Positions 3,833-5,848 of a stretch of DNA of 5,848 bases are shown one piece after another. Both the position numbers and the translations under genes were made by a program. Origin of the DNA: Candidatus Heimdallarchaeota archaeon (GTDB lineage Archaea; Asgardarchaeota; Heimdallarchaeia; JABLTI01); NCBI GenBank assembly GCA_023128635.1, contig JAGMDP010000036.1, forward strand, positions 1 to 5,848, read 5' to 3'. Positions within the stretch are counted from its first letter, which is position 1; each line of letters opens with the position of its first letter. The notes below the pieces were generated by a model. It did no database searches and was not told where the DNA came from. It saw nothing but the letters and a program-made list of their open reading frames with translations.

Positions 3833-5848
3833 TTAATTCTTGATAGGAACTATAGTAAGCACTATTTTCTTATCATCAATTTCCCATTTCGATGTTACTC
3901 CCTGCTTCACAACACCGGTTTTTATCGTTACTGAAAGTGTTTCAGTTTTAATATAATCGACCCATGTTTCAATAGCTTCTTTTATTTCATTGTCTCCTTG
4001 GTAATAGAGTTTAATGTTTTGAGTATATTCCAAATCAGCCTCTTTTCTCATGGATTGGACACGTCTAATAATGTCTCTAACAAGTCCTTCTTGTATTAAT
4101 TCTGGTGTGAGCTCAGTGTTGATAAATACTTGACCACCTTCAAAAGCAGCGTCTGCATATCCTTTTCTTCCGCTTGAAATGATCTCTACATGTTCCTCAA
4201 GAATCTTGAAAGATCCAACTTCTGTCTCAATTGTAAAAACATGATTTTTCCTTAATTCTTGAGCAGCTTTATGTGCTTTCTTTCCTTTGAGATTCTTGAT
4301 GGCATCACCAACATCAGGGGTGTCCTGCTTGAAAGTAGGACCAAGAATTTTGAATTTCGGTTTAAAGGTGTAGTCAACCATTTCGGAGAGTTCAGATTGG
4401 AATGTAACTTTCTTGACATTTAGTTCTTCCATGATTTCATTTAGAAATTGTTTTGCCATTTTTTGTAGTGGGATTGAGCATCCAACAATTAGTTCTTGAA
4501 TTGGCAATCTAACTTTTATATTCGCTTTTGCTCGTGCAGCTCTTCCCGCTTCAACAATTGCGATAGAAAAGTCCATAGCTTCTTCTAATTGGGGATTAAT
4601 TTCTTTTGCATTTTTGGCAGGATATCCCTCAAAATGAACACTAAGATGTTTTTCTTTCTCCTTTCCTTTATACAATCTTTTTACGAGATTTTGATAAATC
4701 TCTTCAGAAGCGAATGGAATGAATGGTGCCAGAAGCTTGCATAGTGTAACAAGAGTTTCGTACAAAGTTATAAGTGCATCATTTTTGTCTTTTGTAATTT
4801 TAGCACTCCAAAATCTCCTTCGAGAGCGTCTAACATACCAATTACTCAAGTGTTCAACAATGAATTCGTCAATAGCAGCAGATGCTTTATGAGATTGAAA
4901 TTCATCTAGATTGTTTCTTACAATGATAATTAAGGAATTCAACTTTGAAATTAACCATTGATCGAGAACTGATCTCTCTGTTACTTTACTATTAATTGTT
5001 CTTGGGTCAATATTGTCAATATTTGTATTCGTTATAAAGAACGAGTAAACATTCCATAATGTATTAAAGAAGCGTCTACGAACATCCTCAATAATTTCTT
5101 GAGAAAACCTTGTGGGATTCCAAACAGGAGATGAAAAGAAATACCATCTCATAGGATCAGCACCAATTTTCTCATAAACTAAGGAAGGCAAAACAACATT
5201 CCCAATATGTTTGCTCATCTTCACTCCTTGTTTATCGAGAACGTGACCCATAGTTAAGCAATTCAGATAAGATGGTTTGTCAAATAACGCAGTGCTAATT
5301 GCTAGTAATGTGTAGAACCACCCTCTTGTTTGATCAATAGCTTCAGTAATAAAATCAATTGGGAAATGATTTTCAAAATTCTCTTGATTCTCAAATGGAT
5401 AATGCCATTGAGCAAATTGAGATGCCCCGGATTCATACCAACAATCGATAACAAATGGTTCTCGTTTCATTTTCTTTTTACATTTCGGACAATAAAGATT
5501 GATTTCATCGATCCATGGTTTATGAAGCTCAAAATCCTCGGGTAAATCTTTTTTCATAAACGATTTTAATTCCTCAATACTACCTATACACTCAATATTG
5601 TCACAAGAACAAACCCAAATTGGTAGTGGTGATCCCCAGAATCTTTCCCTGCTTAATGCCCAATCAACAATATTATCTAAGAAATCCCCGAAACGTCCAT
5701 GCTTCAAATGAGCAGGAACCCAATTTATTTGTTCATTTGTAGCGAGAATGTTTTCACGTAGAGTGCTCATTCTTATTAACCATGCTTCTCGAGCATAATA
5801 CATGGTTGGGGTTTTACAACGCCAACAAAAACCACTTGTATGTTTTTC
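3833..5848 (-). CDS. ileS: Isoleucyl-tRNA synthetase, C-terminal part (N-terminus outside window)
   Basis: IleRS attaches isoleucine to tRNA-Ile. The frame stays open past the Met codon at 5803 to the window edge, adding 15 codons that include the family motif F-C-W-R-C-K-T-P. About 671 of a usual 1,040 or so residues are visible; the HIGH motif and most of the editing domain are missing. Numbering from Met5803: the zinc-binding cysteines C65, C67, C72 and C105-P-K-C108; the active-site strand D120-C-W-Y-E-S-G, with Glu as in eukaryotic cytosolic enzymes; I-D-Q-T-R-G-W-F near 156-163; and a KMSKS-type loop K-M-S-K-H at 195-199. A helical anticodon-binding domain follows at about 280-420, then the C-terminal DUF5915-like region to 656. 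This layout fits the archaeal/eukaryotic-like class (IleS2-like) better than the usual bacterial one with a C-terminal zinc finger. Oddities: the KMSKS serine is His, and the following N-V-V-D-P is N-V-V-L-P. The frame is intact to its TAA stop. aEF-1B follows after 95 bp. Confidence 0.96.
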   Translation of the reverse strand, partial: EKHTSGFCWRCKTPTMYYAREAWLIRMSTLRENILATNEQINWVPAHLKHGRFGDFLDNIVDWALSRERFWGSPLPIWVCSCDNIECIGSIEELKSFMKKDLPEDFELHKPWIDEINLYCPKCKKKMKREPFVIDCWYESGASQFAQWHYPFENQENFENHFPIDFITEAIDQTRGWFYTLLAISTALFDKPSYLNCLTMGHVLDKQGVKMSKHIGNVVLPSLVYEKIGADPMRWYFFSSPVWNPTRFSQEIIEDVRRRFFNTLWNVYSFFITNTNIDNIDPRTINSKVTERSVLDQWLISKLNSLIIIVRNNLDEFQSHKASAAIDEFIVEHLSNWYVRRSRRRFWSAKITKDKNDALITLYETLVTLCKLLAPFIPFASEEIYQNLVKRLYKGKEKEKHLSVHFEGYPAKNAKEINPQLEEAMDFSIAIVEAGRAARAKANIKVRLPIQELIVGCSIPLQKMAKQFLNEIMEELNVKKVTFQSELSEMVDYTFKPKFKILGPTFKQDTPDVGDAIKNLKGKKAHKAAQELRKNHVFTIETEVGSFKILEEHVEIISSGRKGYADAAFEGGQVFINTELTPELIQEGLVRDIIRRVQSMRKEADLEYTQNIKLYYQGDNEIKEAIETWVDYIKTETLSVTIKTGVVKQGVTSKWEIDDKKIVLTIVPIKN

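Noticed and set aside
5330..5545. Plus-strand frame opposite the synthetase
   Set aside because: Antisense to conserved zinc-binding and active-site sequence of IleRS; no support of its own.
593..5793. CTCGAG occurring three times (near 595, 2693 and 5787)
   Set aside because: Three hexamer matches in unrelated coding contexts over 5.8 kb are consistent with chance; flanking bases do not agree beyond a few positions.
3833..5803. ATG at 5803 as the start of the synthetase
   Set aside because: The frame continues upstream to the window edge and encodes the conserved F-C-W-R-C-K-T-P of IleRS, so the gene is simply cut by the window.
1..5848. RNA genes, CRISPR arrays, insertion sequences, attachment sites or a novel multi-gene system
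   Set aside because: No spaced direct repeats, tRNA-like cloverleaf, transposase or terminal repeats were seen, and the genes belong to known families filling nearly all of the sequence.

Overview
The window is a stretch of an A+T-rich (about one-third G+C by eye) archaeal chromosome. The archaeal placement rests mainly on a complete gene for archaeal elongation factor 1-beta (aEF-1B, 88 aa), a family with this short stand-alone form only in Archaea. It lies next to an isoleucyl-tRNA synthetase of the archaeal/eukaryotic-like class. Shine-Dalgarno sites and TATA-like elements both occur, which fits an archaeon. The exact lineage cannot be settled from this sequence. An Asgard or other low-GC archaeon is possible, but that is only a guess.

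Layout from left to right: (1) The 3' part of a gene for a divergent diacylglycerol/sphingosine-kinase-like (DAGK/YegS/LCB5) protein on the + strand, cut by the left edge. (2) A fused two-domain ABC transporter permease on the - strand. Its stop codon lies one base from the stop codon of gene 1. (3) A 134-bp divergent intergenic region with promoter-like TATA elements and a 9-bp perfect inverted repeat. (4) The matching ABC transporter ATPase on the + strand. (5) A 50-bp convergent gap. (6) aEF-1B on the - strand, with a TTG start and a strong Shine-Dalgarno. (7) The C-terminal two thirds of isoleucyl-tRNA synthetase on the - strand, cut by the right edge.

The permease and ATPase together form most of an importer of the Fe3+/thiamine/polyamine/phosphonate type, but no substrate-binding protein is in the window and the substrate is unknown. 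IleRS and aEF-1B form a small translation cluster, probably co-transcribed, because no T-tract of four or more separates them. Every stretch is accounted for by coding sequence or short intergenic regions. There is no non-coding stretch above 300 bases, and no RNA gene, mobile element or CRISPR array was seen.

I do not see an undescribed multi-gene system here. The points most worth a second look are small: a possible dual-use coding/terminator sequence between the first two genes, an operator-like inverted repeat in the transporter promoter region, changed residues around the IleRS KMSKS loop, and loss of signature residues in the DAGK-like protein.
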